64,000 bases of DNA from Apium graveolens (Eukaryota; Streptophyta; Magnoliopsida; Apiales; Apiaceae): the NCBI RefSeq assembly GCF_009905375.1, contig NC_133650.1, forward strand, positions 144,592,476-144,656,475, given 5' to 3'. The number at the start of each line of letters is the position of its first letter. The stretch's first letter is position 1. The position numbers and the translations under genes are program-made. This document shows positions 32,132 to 43,942 of the stretch, piece by piece. The notes below the pieces were generated by a model. The model was not told where the DNA came from. It saw only the letters and a list, made by a program, of their open reading frames with translations, and did no database searches.

Positions 32132-33857
32132 TGAAGGGTTTTTAGCACATAAACTCAATGAAAACGTAAATTTAAATCTTAAAAAAAACCGAAACCCTCC
32201 GCAGGATCCATCCGAAAAATAATATTTAGTTCGTAGTTCCATATGTTTACCGTAAGAAGTTTTACGTTAATGGAAAGATGGAGGTCTTTAATAGCGATCC
32301 AAGAACGATGAACGAAAATCCCTAGCAGCTCCTCCTCAAGTGTGAAGCACTCAACCGGTATCCACCAAGAGTACAATGTGATGGAGGAGGAAGAGGTTGA
32401 GAGAATTAGTCGCCTCCCTCTTGTTCTACTTTAGAATTAGGGTTAATTATTTGGGTTGAGGCAAATAAGGTTTATAATACTATATTTATAGGCAAAATTT
32501 TCAGCTTATTATTATTAACCCTTTAATTGATTATTCTTATTAACCAATTAACTAATAATTAAAACACATTTTTATCATTAATCCCTTTTCTAAACATTTT
32601 AGAAATATAATTCTCTCACTTGATTTAATTTCCAAAATTAAAGTCTTAATTAATAATATTAAGAACTTTTCTTAATTAATTTATAATTAATTAAATCTCA
32701 TTTCATCATTTATTAAATCTGCTAATTAAATATTTATTTCAGAAATAAATAATTACCAGCCATTATTAATTAATTCCTCCACCATTAAATCATTCTCTTT
32801 TATGGTGTGACCATGTAGGTTCAATATTAAGCCGGTAGTAGAAATAAATAATAATTAAACTATTTTATCATTATTTATATAAATTCTCTAATTCATTAAA
32901 TATGATTAATTAATAAATTAATCATATTTATTCTAGATCGTGAGGGATACTTCTCAGCATATCGCGACTATCCGGATAATACGAATTCACTGCTTAGAAT
33001 ACTATGAACCTATTCAGTGAGTAGTTACCGTACAATCAATTCCTTCTACCCTGCAATGTCATGATTAAATACAAGGCATGGAACTTGTGTCAAGCCTATC
33101 TTATTTAATCATTTTCTTTCCCATTCACTATGCTTAGTTTTATTTAATGTAAATTAGAAACTCCTTTCTAATTTCATTCACTCTGGCCAGAGATTCCTGA
33201 ACTAGCATAAGTGGATCAGCATTGAACATTCTCTTCCTTCACTGGAAGGGGTAGATCCTTTATTGATCATACACTATCTTCGTGTACAAATTCCTATACC
33301 CAGTAGAGCCCTTATAATTGTCCCTGGAGACTAAGAACTAAACCAAAGCATAGTTCAGTATACACAAGATGACTATGATGACCTCAAGTCTAAGGATACT
33401 TGTACAACTATCACTATGTGAACAACTGCTGACACGTGAGTGAACTCCATCAGTTGTTCAGCTGTGTGAGTCATGTTCAGTGAACTTATTCTATAATATG
33501 CACCTACATACTAGCTATAGTGTCACCACACAAATGTCTATGAGAATATACATCCTTCATATTGAAGCAAACATAGTATGTATCGATCTTTGCAGATTAC
33601 TAATTACCAGTTAGTAATACCAGGAAATATTTAAGTTTTGAGTTATCATCTTTTAGGTCTCATTATTATGATCTCATCATAATCCATAAAAAGCTTTACT
33701 CTAAACTATGGTATATCTTATTTAAACACTTAAATAGATAAAGCCCGCAATAAAACCAAAACAAGTCTTTTATTAATATCAATGAAATCAAAACAGATTA
33801 CATAAAAGTTATTCCTAAATCATCATACATGATTGGACTTAGGACACATCTCTTTCA
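32132..33857 (-). repeat. 5' LTR of element C
   Basis: 1,726 bp, uninterrupted, TGAAGGG...CTCTTTCA in + coordinates. It carries the C hairpin (32895-32931) and a TATA-like CCTATAAATATAG (minus strand) near 32479-32490. Several small indels distinguish it from the left LTR, consistent with an older insertion than D. Confidence 0.92.
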
Positions 33858-33862
33858 CCTTC

Positions 33863-34952
33863 AGCTTCTTTTGTCACAGATTCTGATGCATGAACTTGTG
33901 CTTCTTCTTCATCTAATTCATCCCTTAGAATCATCCTTCTTCTCCTTGGTGGAGATTTAGGAATAGATTTTGTTCTAGAAGGTTTGGATCTTGATGCTAT
34001 AGCAGATGGTTGTTGATGTTTGGATTGAGCTGGTTGGAAGTATGTTCTGATGGTAGGTTGAGTTGGTTGAGGTTGAGAAGTGGTAGAATGTGTAGGTGCT
34101 GATGGAGGTTGTGATGGTTGGACATCAGGATATATGGTAGTATAGGTGTTTAGGTCAGAGTTTACTAAGACTCGTTTGACTGACTATGGAATTTGGAGGG
34201 GTCTTAAGACAGCCTTCTTATTATCAGTGGATAATAAGTCAGTAAAAGCTCTTTTAGCAAGTTTAAATGGTGGAATTGACTCACTAAAATTCTGAGGTGC
34301 ATCCGAACAACATAAACTGTATAAAAGCTGACAGAATCTAGCAAAATAAACTGTATTTCTATCTTCTGTCATCCTATCACCTATGAAACCTAGTACAACA
34401 CTAGCATAATCAAAATGAGATTGAGTAGTTAGAGCATACCCAATTTGCTGACTAAGGATTGGAATTGCATCAAAGTTTAAACATTTGTTTGCAAAAGTTC
34501 TGGTGATGCAGCCAAACAAGAAACTGCACTCCTTCCTTATGTATGGCCTCTTCAGTTGTCCCAGCTTGGACAATGATTTTTCATAACCCAGATTGGCCAT
34601 CATCTGTTGAAGAGCTGGCTCCTTAACCGCTGAACTATAGACAGTTTTCTGGAAGATGTAAAGCCTGTCGAACAGTTGATAAGGTAACCAAGTGTTCATC
34701 TTCCCCTGTTGTAAATATGATGCTTGGGGACCCACCTTGTCCACCATCATCATAAACGCCACTCCTCCAAAACTCCAGTACATGCGTTCCTGAAAGTGAT
34801 TGAGGTTGGGTCAATGCATACCGAATCTCGCTGTTAGCAAGAAAGTCCTGAATGAAGTGAAGATCTGATGGTGCTTCATCCTTGCTTAGAATAGCCAAGT
34901 AGTTGTTAGGAACAAACTTGGCTCCATTGAAAATGATGTCCTTTGGTGCCAT
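33863..34952 (-). pseudogene. ORF3 of element B, N-terminal part
   Basis: Starts at ATG 34952 (MAPKD), parallel to MAPVV of ORF3 in element D. Conserved points with D are the spacing to the FWRSGVYDD / MWTIAIYN segment, TVRQALHLPEN / VIKACFKIPDDN, RPYIRKECSFLFGC / LRKEWSYLCDVV, and YFARFCQLLYSLCC / YYARFFMLLANHLC. A frameshift near 34640-34660 and a TAG at about 34182 break it. The frame then runs through Ser/Pro-rich and Arg/Lys-rich sequence to the element C insertion at 33862, and resumes at 11940. Confidence 0.7.
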
Positions 34953-36429
34953 TTCTGTGAAAACCAAGTGAGAATAGTGTGTACACAAAGTGTTTGATAA
35001 AATGCTTTTGAAAAAAATAGAGCTTCAGAGAATATTAGATAGAGAGAGAATAACAGAGATAAGAAAAGAATTAGAAAGTAGGTAAAAGATTGTAAAATCT
35101 TTTAACTCCCATATTTATACTATCTCTACTCAACAACTCTTTTTGAAAGTAAAACAGACACTTTACACCTGTCATCCAGTAAATGGTTAAAGCAGGAGTT
35201 AGTGGGCACGAGAAATAAGCAGTAATTATTGTGCACTCCCACTAACCAAATGATTATGACTGTTTTATCTCACTTAAATATATTCTGATAAAATATGACC
35301 GTTACATTATTTACCACAAATAAGTCAAGTAAACAAATAATGCCACGTAAGCATCAGAGTTTCCATCAAGATTTGCATCAGAACTTGACTATTATCATAA
35401 TTTAATGGTCATCAGAATATGGCTTCTATACTCAAAAAGTGAATGTCTGTTTCTGTGATTCTTCATACAAATACTGACTTGTTTCTTCAGAGTTTATTCA
35501 TCAGAACTTTCATCAGAACTTGTCCTCAGAATTTATGCAAATGACACTTAACTGTTTATCTGAAACAACTTAATCACCACAATAATTTTCATTATTCAAA
35601 TAGAGTGAGCGTGTGTGCATTTAGCAAAATACCAGATAAAGATTAAAGTATGATAAACTTCAGTAGATCTTAGAAATAAGGCATAACTAAGACAAGTGCT
35701 TAAAATCTGTCTTTAATTATGAAGTCTACTATAGAACAAATTTATGCAAGAGTCCACCTCAACTGTTTGTGCTCATTTTATGCATCTTTTGAAATTCCTT
35801 TTTACAGTGGCTTCTCAGTGTAAGTGAGTCACAACTGCTATCAGAATTTATGCTATTATCAGAGTATTTCTCCAGTAATCAGAGAATGTGAAAAGTCACC
35901 AAGAAAAATTTATTTGTTTTTCTAATGCATATAACTTAATACTAGCAATGCACTTGGTTCTTCCCTTCCACATATTTACTCTAGATCTCAAAATAGTCCC
36001 TGACTTCAATTTTCTTTTATTTTCTTCAGATAAGTGAGGCTTATCAAGCATGTAGTTCATCCTTAAGATTTACTGACATCAGAATTTGATAGATAAGAAG
36101 CAAGAATCTAGTTTGTGACTTAGTAATAAGATACACAAAGTAAATTTGATTAAGCTCATCATAAAAATTTGCTTGTGTTAATGAATTTCCACATAAACAA
36201 CTAATTCAAACATGGGATTTCTAGTACGTTAAAGACTACTAGGTCAACATCAAGCACAGTAATCCTCATTGGATTGAATAGTCACAGAACATTCAAAACA
36301 CTATCAGAGTATATAGATCCACATCAGATAACAATCAGTATTTAATGTATTACAATTTAAGCACAGATTACATGAAGATAAGACAATATGTAAACACTGA
36401 TCATAAAGTCTGACACATAAGAACAAAAA
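34953..36429 (-). other. Pol-ORF3 intergenic region of element B with motif cluster
   Basis: No open frame of note. Repeated ATCAGAA(C/T)TT (inverse AAGTTCTGAT) copies lie at about 35356-35380, 35410, 35490-35530, 35838-35885 and 36068, with weaker copies near 36305. It corresponds to 18012-18531 in element D, which carries D's different motif at the same place. Confidence 0.65.
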
Positions 36430-37255
36430 CTAAGCAGATTTTGAGAAAGAACCTGAAACCATTCCAAGTTCATTTACCAGTCTTGTAAAAGTAGCTTCAC
36501 ATAGTGGTTTTGTGAAGATATCTGCTAGTTGTTGATCTATTGGAACAAAATGCAATTCCATTGTACCTTCCATCACATGTTCCCTTATGAAATGGTACCT
36601 AATGCTGATGTGCTGTGTTATTGAGTGTTGAACTGGATTACCTGTCATAGCAATAACACTTTGATTATCACAGTAGATAGGTATTTTAGAAAATTCTAAC
36701 CCATAGTCCAGTAACTAATTCTTCATCCAAAGAATCTGTGCACAACAGCTTCCTGCAGCAATATATTCTGCTTCTGCAGTTGATGTGGAAATTGATTTCC
36801 GTTTCTTGCTAAACCAATCTGCCTCCAAGAAATTGGCAGCTTCCACTAGTGCTTGTTCTGTCTATTTTGCATCCTGCAAAATCTGCATCTGAATAACCTA
36901 TTAGCTTAAAATATGATTCTCTAGGATACCACAATCCTAGATCAGCTGTACCCTTGAGGTACTTGAAAATTCTTTTCACAGCTGTTAAATGAGGTTCTCT
37001 TGGATCAACCTCAAATCTTGCACAGAGACAGGTAACATATATGATATCAGGTCTACTTGCAGTGAAGTAGAGTAAAGAGCTAATCATACCTCTATAGTTA
37101 GTAATATTTACTGATGAACCAGTATCTTTATCTAACTTGGTTGCAGTGGCCATGGGAGTGGATGCAGTTGAATAATCTTGCATTCCAAATTTCTTAAGTA
37201 AATTTCTGGTGTACTTAGATTGATTTATGAAAGTACCTTCTTCATTTTTCTTGAC
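36430..37255 (-). pseudogene. pol: End of reverse transcriptase and RNase H (element B)
   Basis: 37183-36809 gives the RT thumb side and RNase H start ([15 protein letters not shown]..., YRGMISSLLYFTASRPDI, GYSDADFAGC). After frameshifts around 36810, 36790-36430 gives TAEAEYIAAGSCCAQILWMKN, a TAG at about 36716 (Gln expected), then CDNQSVIAM and LADIFTKPL. The break with the upstream frame is a TAA at about 37256. Confidence 0.88.
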
Positions 37256-39775
37256 TTAAAGTCCCAGAAAATAGCTAAGTTCTCCCATCATACTCATCTG
37301 ATATCTTGACTGCATTAGCTTTGTAAACCTTTCACAGAGTTTGGTATTTGTAGAACCAAATATGATATCATTAACATATATCTGTAACAAAAGTAAGTCC
37401 TTTCCATGGTTGAGGTAAAACAAGGTTTTATCGATTGTACCTCTGTGAAATCCACTTTCCAGAAGGAATTGAGCTAAAATCTCATACCATGCTCTTAGAG
37501 CTTGCTTAAGTCCATAAAGTGCATTGTCAAATCTGTAGACATGATTTGGAAATTTTGGATCTACAAATCCTGGTGGTTGTTCAACATATACCTCTTCTTC
37601 CAAATCTCTATTGAGAAAAACACTTTTCACATCCATTTGAAAGAATTTAAACTTTGTGTGAGCAGCATAAGCCAAAAAGATTCTTATGGATTCCAATCTA
37701 GCAACTGGTGCAAATGTTTCATCATAATCAATACCCTCATATTGAGAGTAGCCTTTGGCAACCATCCTTACTTTGTTTCTTGTAATTATGCCATCACTGT
37801 CAGTTTTGTTTCTGAACACCCATTTTGTGCCAATAATTGATCTGTTCTTTGGTCTTGGCACTAGGGTCCAGACTTTATTTCTTTCAAATTCATTTAACTC
37901 TTCCTGTATTGCTTGCACCCAATCAGCATCTTGAAGAGCTTCTTCCACTTTCTTTGGTTCAGTCTGAGATAGAAAAGAATGATAGAGACATTCATTTGAT
38001 GTTACAGTTCTAAATCTGACGCCTGCTTCAGGATCTCCAATTATTAAGTCAGGTGTATGTGATTTGGTCCACTTCCTTGCAGATGGAAGTTGATTTCTAG
38101 AACTGGATTTTCCCCCATGATCCATGTTATCTCCATCAGCATTTTCTGATGCTCCCCTTGTAGTTATGCTCTCCGAGACTTCAGAATTTGAGTTGGATCC
38201 TTTAGGATTTGAAGAATCAGGGTTTCCAGAATTATCAGAATTTGGCTCATCGGAACTTGATGAATCAGAACTTGAAGAGCCAGTGATAGGTTCTGATGCT
38301 TCCTGAGAGTCTTGAGTTGTGGTAGGATCTTCATCTTGCTCCCCCTTAACAGGTGCACTTTCCCTTGGAGAAGTTACCATAGTTTCAATGACATCATAAT
38401 TTAACCCATCAGAACTTACAGGATCAGGATTTAGGCCATCAGAATTTATAAAATCAGAATTTAAATTTTCATTTTCAAATCTCAGCTGATCATGATCATT
38501 GAAATCTTCAAGTCCAGTAATATTCTTATCATCAAAGGATACATTGATAGATTCCTTGACAACCCTCGTTCTTAAATTATAAACTCTGAAGGCTTTTGTG
38601 GAAAGTGGATATCCAACAAAAATTCCTTCATCAGCTTTTAGAACAAATTTTGACAGCTGTTCAAGATGAGACTTAAGAACAAAACACTTACATCCAAATA
38701 CATGAAAGTATTTCAGATTTGGCCACTTTTTCTTTACCATCTCATATGGTGTTTTTCCATGCTTGTTTATGAGTGTAGCATTCTGTGTAAAATAAGCAGT
38801 CTGCACAGCTTCAGCCCAAAAGTAGGTTGGTAGCTTTGCTTCATCAAGCATAGTTCGTGCAGCTTCAATGAGAGTTTTGTTCTTTATTTCTACAACTCCA
38901 TTTTTCTGTGGAGTTCTAGGTGCATTAAATTCCTGCTTAATTCCATGCTCTTTGCAGAACTCTTCCATGATTGAATTCTTGAACTCAGTTCCATTATCAC
39001 TTCTTATAATTTTAACAGAATCTTTGACCAACTTATCCAGCTGTCTGGCATGATCAGTTAGAGTAGATGCAGTTTCATTCTTCTTGTGCAAGAAATACAC
39101 CCAAGTGTACCTTGTGAACTCATCCACTATAACCATAGCATATTTCTTCTTTGTAATAGACATGACATTGACCGGACCAAATAGATCAACATGTAGTAGG
39201 TGATAAGGCTCAAAACTTGAAGATTCAGTTTTGCTCTTGAATGAAGATTTTCTTTGTTTTGCCTTTTGACATGAATCACAAAGGCCATCAGGAGCAAATA
39301 CTGATTTTGGCAGTCCTCTCACAAGATCTTTCTTTACTAGCTCATTTATGTTGTTGAAATTTAAATGAGAGAGTCTTTTGTGCAAATTCCAGCTTTCTTC
39401 AATCGATGCTCTACTCATCAGATAGATTGCAAAACCATCAGAACTTGTTGAAAGTCTGCCTTCATATATGTTACCATGTCTGTAACCTTTCTGAACAACT
39501 TTACCTGTAGAATTACTTACAACTTCACAGTTTTCTTCAAAGAAATCAACATGATAACCTCTGTCACAGATTTGACTCACACTTAGAAGATTGTGTTTAA
39601 GTCCTGAGACAAGAGCTACTGTTTCAATGATGACATTCCCAAGATTGATATTTCCATATCCCAGAGTTTTTCCCATGTTGCCATCTCCATAAGAAACTCC
39701 TGGGCCAGCTTTCTCCACAAAGTCTGATAGCAGGGCTTTATTTCAAGTCATATGTCCTGAACATCCACTGTCCAA
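37256..39775 (-). pseudogene. pol: Protease, integrase and reverse transcriptase (element B)
   Basis: Protease LDSGCSGHMT at about 39745-39775, then a TGA where Gly is expected (about 39742). From 39718 the frame is open for 820 codons: [20 protein letters not shown]-pre-integrase [17 protein letters not shown], zinc end CDSCQKAK, integrase Asp in [10 protein letters not shown], Asp in RSDNGTEF, Glu in [11 protein letters not shown] Ser/Asp/Asn-rich linker carries many B-motif copies (38200-38470). RT follows with [18 protein letters not shown] and [12 protein letters not shown]. The active site reads YVND instead of YVDD (Asn codon 37370-37372), which should kill polymerase activity. Confidence 0.92.
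38200..38470 (-). repeat. B-motif cluster in the integrase-RT linker of pol
   Basis: About ten copies of AAGTTCTGAT or close variants, read mostly as SSD or NSD; one inverted copy near 38290 is read as SEP. It corresponds in position to the D-motif cluster at 20338-20444. Confidence 0.75.
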
Positions 39776-39777
39776 AA

Positions 39778-42149
39778 CTAGGATATTTTTCCTGTTGCCC
39801 TGCAATCACAAAGACCACTATTAGTTAGTTTTAAGGACCCAAACTTGCTTGGATCCTTTGGCCTTTTTAAGTTAGCATTTGCAGCAGATTTAATTTCAGA
39901 GTTTATGCTAACATGCTGTTTATCAGAATTTATATCAGACTTTGCATCAGACTTTACACTAGAAGGAATAATACAAACTTTCTTCAAAGAAGGTTTTATT
40001 TGATAATAATCATAGTACACACTATGATATTCCTTACAAGTATAAATGGAATGCCATAAACTACCACAATGAAAACAAGGATTTGGTGGTTTAAACCTAA
40101 CAGACTGACTCTTAACTCCTGATTTAGGAGGTAAAGAGTTTATATCTTTATTTTTCCTGCAAAAAGAAGCAAGATGGTTAGAGTTTCCACAGTTGTAACA
40201 ATTCTTTCTAGGAGCATTAGGAACAGGCATATAATTACTGCTTTTATTCACACCGTCCTTTCCATTCCCATTTTTCCCAGCTTCTTTTACCTTGTTCACA
40301 TTTCTAATCTCTTTTAGCTTATGCTTAAGCTGCTTCTTTGTCATTAAGCCTATATTTACTTCGGTTGGTTTATCTTGTTTTAATTTGTCAGAAGTTGACA
40401 TTTCTTTGACTTCTGTCCTAGACTCTTCCATCTTTTCAGAATTAGACTTTACAATTTTTGCTACAAACTTAACAGGATTTACCTTTGGCTTAGCAGTCTG
40501 TTTAACAACCGTTGGCTCAATTTTTACAGTTCCTTTCTCACTTTTATCATGTCCATATCCTAAGCCCTCTTTTCAGTTTCCACTACTTGGAATATCCTGA
40601 GTTGTTCTGCCAGAGTTAGTCCAACTCTTTCCTTTTCTAAATCAGTTTTTAGAGATTCATTCAATTTTAGTACTTCATCTCTAACATACAAAGCCTCATC
40701 TCTTTCTTTCTTAGTTTGATGAAGAAAAACTAACTCCTTTTCTAAATAGTCATTTCTGTTTTTAAAAGCAAGATTTTCAGATGTTAATCTTTCACATGTT
40801 AAAGTCTGATCTCTATAACTAATGAACATGGTTTTAAGATATAATCTCAACTCAATAATATTATCGGTATGAAAAGCATAAGTTTTTTGAGGTACCTTCA
40901 ATTCAGCAGTTTCAGTACTGCTATCAGCATTTGCCATCAAGGCATAGTTCACCTCATCTTCAGAATCTGAAGTGTCTGTCCAGCTTTTCTTCTTTGTGAG
41001 AAGTGCCTTGCCTTTGTCACTTTTTCCTTTCTTGCAGTCACGAGATATGTGGCCTCTTTCACCACAATTATAGCATTTGACATTTGATTTATCTCCTCTG
41101 TCAGACTTTCCTCCTTTGCCTTCAGACTTTCTGAACCCTTTCATATCAGAACTTCCACCTTTCCTGGAAAACTTCTTGCCCTTTCTGAATTTCCTGTAGG
41201 CTATTTTTGTGATACCCTTTACCATAAGAGCACACAGTTGCATCATCTCTGTATCAACATCCATTTCAGGTAAACTTTCAGGTTTCGAATCATCATCATC
41301 AGAATATGATGACTCTGAATCAGACTTCATAATGAGAGCCTTTCCTTTGCCCCTCTTTGAGGCAACCACTTTAGGAGATTCCTCCTCAGCTTTAAGAGCA
41401 ATTGTCCTTGACTTTCTTCCATGCCTCTTGCTCTTTTGATCCATCTCAAGTTCATAAGTCTTGAGCATACCATAAATTTTATCAAGAGTAGTTTCAGTAA
41501 GGTCATAGTTGTCTCTTATAGTAGTAGACTTCAAACCTCAATTTTCAGGAAGAGCTAAAAGGAATTTTATATTTGAACCTTCAAGATCATATTCCTTGTC
41601 CATCAGTGACAGATCATTCAAGAGTTTGACAAACCTGTCATATAAGTCAGTTAATGACTCATCAGATTTTGATTCAAAGTGCTCATACTCTTGAATGAGT
41701 ATAGTCCTCATGTTCTTTTTGATTGCATCAGTTCCCTGGCATCTTGTTTCCAAAGCATCCCATATTTCCTTTGCAGTCTTGCATCCAATTACCCTGTTTG
41801 ACATGACATTATCAATGGCACTATGCAACAAATGCCTTACCCTTGCATCCTTGGCAATAGATGAGATATCTTCAGCTGTGTAATCACCTTTCTCCTTTGG
41901 TATGGACTTTGCTGGTTGATCAACAACTACAACAGAGAGCTTGGTATGCTTATATGGTCCTTCATTAATCCTATCAAGGTATTCTGGATCTGTAGCTTCC
42001 AGAAACATAGCCATCTTCACTTTCTATATGGGATACTCAGAAGGTCTCAGTATGGGAACCCTAATAGTCTCATATCGACTGTGGGTTTGAGTGTTTTGAG
42101 TATCTTGAGTTTTGGTGGGCTTGATTGGAGTTTGTGTTTCTTCAGACAT
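39778..42149 (-). pseudogene. gag: Gag polyprotein (element B)
   Basis: ATG at 42149 (MSEETQTPIKP), 40 bases inside the PBS. TAG at about 42026 and TGA at about 41537 both replace expected Trp codons. The frame then runs to 40560, where it shifts, and continues 40553-39778. Gag core ATDPEYLDRINEGPY, CKTAKEIWDALETRC, EYEHFESKSDESLTDLYDRF. Three CCHC knuckles: CYNCGERGHISRDC (about 41031-41075), CYNCGNSNHLASFC (about 40165-40205), CFHCGSLWHSIYTC (about 40040-40085). A coiled coil lies between the first two. The tail carries B-motif copies read as SD. Confidence 0.88.
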
Positions 42150-42188
42150 GATTTTTTGGATCTTTACTGTATGTATGTTAACAGAAAA

Positions 42189-42200
42189 GCTCTGATACCA
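42189..42200 (-). other. Primer-binding site of element B
   Basis: Minus strand TGGTATCAGAGC, exact complement expected for initiator-Met tRNA, two bases from the LTR end. Confidence 0.9.
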
Positions 42201-42202
42201 CT

Positions 42203-42774
42203 TGTTAGGTGACTCAACACTATAGAAGGGGGTTGAATATAGTGTTTATATAATCAAATCGACTTAAACACAAGTCTGTAACAAAGATCAAGTATATTCA
42301 AATAAACTCTGTTACACTATGCACTTTTGTTCTCTCTCAGTGATGAACAAATATCACTAAGAGCTGCTAGGTTACAATGAATAATATTCTCGATAATGAT
42401 AACACCTATAGTGTAAACCCTAAGCTGTGTTTATATAGTACACAGTTACAAGATATCTTCTAATTGATATGGAATATAATTCTGTCTCCTAAAATATATC
42501 AATTAGATATCTTCTACATGTCTTCTAATCCTCTAACTCTTTCCATGCATATCTTCTATTGTTTTAGTCCAGATCTTCTCTCCTGTAAATCAGCCGCATT
42601 CCTTATCTGAAAGTCTTCCCGCACTTAAATACTGATATGTATCTTTTGACACCTTAAGTTCTGATATTAAGTTCTGACTTTAGTAAGTTCTGCTTTTAGT
42701 AAGTCCTGATATGTCCTGTTGTTAAGTTCTAAACACAAATCGGATTAGACATGACATCTCAAATATATCTAACA
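42203..42774 (-). repeat. 5' LTR of element B
   Basis: 572 bp, TGTTAGGTGAC to TATATCTAACA, followed by TSD CTTAA at 42775-42779. Contains the AAGTTCTGAT cluster at 42625-42735. TATA-like CTATATAA (minus strand) at 42431-42438. Confidence 0.93.
42430..42439 (-). promoter_or_regulatory. TATA-like box in the LTR of element B
   Basis: ACTATATAAA on the minus strand, present at the same place in both LTRs. It is the likely core promoter for the element's transcript, by analogy with other Copia LTRs. Confidence 0.5.
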
Positions 42775-42779
42775 CTTAA

Positions 42780-43400
42780 TTTACTGCGATATAAATGTTA
42801 GATTAATAAATCTCCTTGGAATATGATATGCAATTCTATATCTCTAAGTACGTGACTTAGAAATGAGATTATGAGAATAATATCAATATTCGTAAAGGTC
42901 CCTAGTCGAGTATTATTATTAAGGGACAATAATAATGCATTAAGACTGGTGTGTTTGTTGACTGATGATCACATCTTATTGATCATAGGTATAGTGATAC
43001 TAAAGTCAAAAACACAGGAAGATGTATATGTACATGGTGCTGGACAGACCCAATGTGAGATTCTACATGTCTGTTGTGTCATAAGTAATTCTCACAGTGA
43101 TAATGATGTAATGGTCCTTAGACCTGAAGTCATTATACTTCTATACGAGAATTAATATATATTGATTCCATTAAAAGTTATCCTAGACCGGGTAATGATA
43201 AAAGTGGACATTGGGTATATTATGAATCATATGAGAAATATAAATGATCTAGATGGGATTTAACCCTCCTATTTTAGGAGTGATATTATTGGCCTTTTGT
43301 GTAGGCTAGACTATGAAATGTGTGGCCACGCTCAAATGTTGATTTGATATGATAGTCTACTCATTGATCAAGGAAACTTGGATTAAACTATGATGAGGAT
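42780..43400 (+). repeat. 3' LTR of element A, second segment
   Basis: Resumes after the element B TSD and is continuous in character with 4489-4599. No gene; the short open stretch at 42871-43155 has no domain. Interrupted at 43401 by the MITE, whose 8-bp TSD ATGAGGAT occupies 43393-43400. Confidence 0.7.
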
Positions 43401-43934
43401 TAGGGTTGGCAAAATCAAACACAACCTGAAACCCGACACGAACCCAACCCGCAAAAGTACGAATTAGGGTTGAGGATTTTGACTTCGGGTCGGGTTCGGT
43501 AAAAATTTACCCCAAAAAATCGGGTCATTTTCGGGTTGACCCGAAATACCCGAACCCGACATGTTTATTTAAATAATTAATATATATATATATATATTTT
43601 TTATTTATATAAATGGTAGGTTATATTTTATAAATCATTTATAATATTGTGTTTTATTATATTTCTATTTTTTATATTAATTTGGCATAACATTTTAGTT
43701 TTGTAATGATGTAAATTAATTTTTTTAATTTTAATTTTGTTAATTTTTCTAATTTTTGGGTTATTTCGGGTCAAACAGGTCAATTTCGGGTTACTCGGGT
43801 ACTTACCGGGTCGGGTTCGTGTCACAATTTTTGGACCCGTTTCAGGTCGGGTCAGATTCGGGTCAGACTAAAAAAAAATCAGGTACATCCAACCCGACAC
43901 GAACCCGACCCAAAACCCGAAATTGCCACCCCTA
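43401..43934. mobile_element. hAT-like MITE (534 bp)
   Basis: Ends TAGGGTTGGCAA...TTGCCACCCCTA form terminal inverted repeats with one mismatch, matching the (C/T)AGGGGTGGCAA ends of plant hAT elements. It is flanked by an exact 8-bp TSD, ATGAGGAT (43393-43400, 43935-43942), the hAT length. The interior is full of CGGGT/ACCCG units (GGGTCGGGTTCGG and inverse) around an AT-rich core. No transposase, so it is non-autonomous. Confidence 0.92.
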
Positions 43935-43942
43935 ATGAGGAT

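Larger units (their letters stand above)
11946..33857 (-). mobile_element. Element C: Ty1/Copia retrotransposon inserted in ORF3 of element B
   Basis: Bounded by TSD CCTTC (11941-11945 and 33858-33862). Ends are TGAAGGG...CTCTTTCA in + coordinates. The left LTR is split by element D (287 + 1,442 = 1,729 bp) and the right LTR is 1,726 bp. On the minus strand: 5' LTR, PBS one base off TGGTATCAGAGC, a 2.5 kb leader carrying a small solo LTR, gag, protease, integrase, RT, PPT, 3' LTR. Without insertions it is about 8.4 kb. The RT is truncated by an internal deletion. LTR ends and Gag resemble Bianca-type Copia, an inference from memory. Confidence 0.9.
4600..42774 (-). mobile_element. Element B: SIRE-like Ty1/Copia retrotransposon with a large third ORF, interrupted by two insertions
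   Basis: Bounded by TSD CTTAA (4595-4599 and 42775-42779). Termini are TGTTAGG...TCTAACA. The right LTR is 572 bp, and the left LTR is also 572 bp once the 4722-8650 insertion and one TSD copy are removed. On the minus strand the order is 5' LTR, PBS, gag, pol, a motif-rich intergenic region, ORF3, PPT, 3' LTR. Without nested insertions it would be about 12.3 kb, the size expected of the SIRE/Maximus lineage of Copia. The two LTRs differ at roughly 30 positions by eye, clearly more than those of element D. Frameshifts, stops and an altered RT active site make it inactive. Confidence 0.9.
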
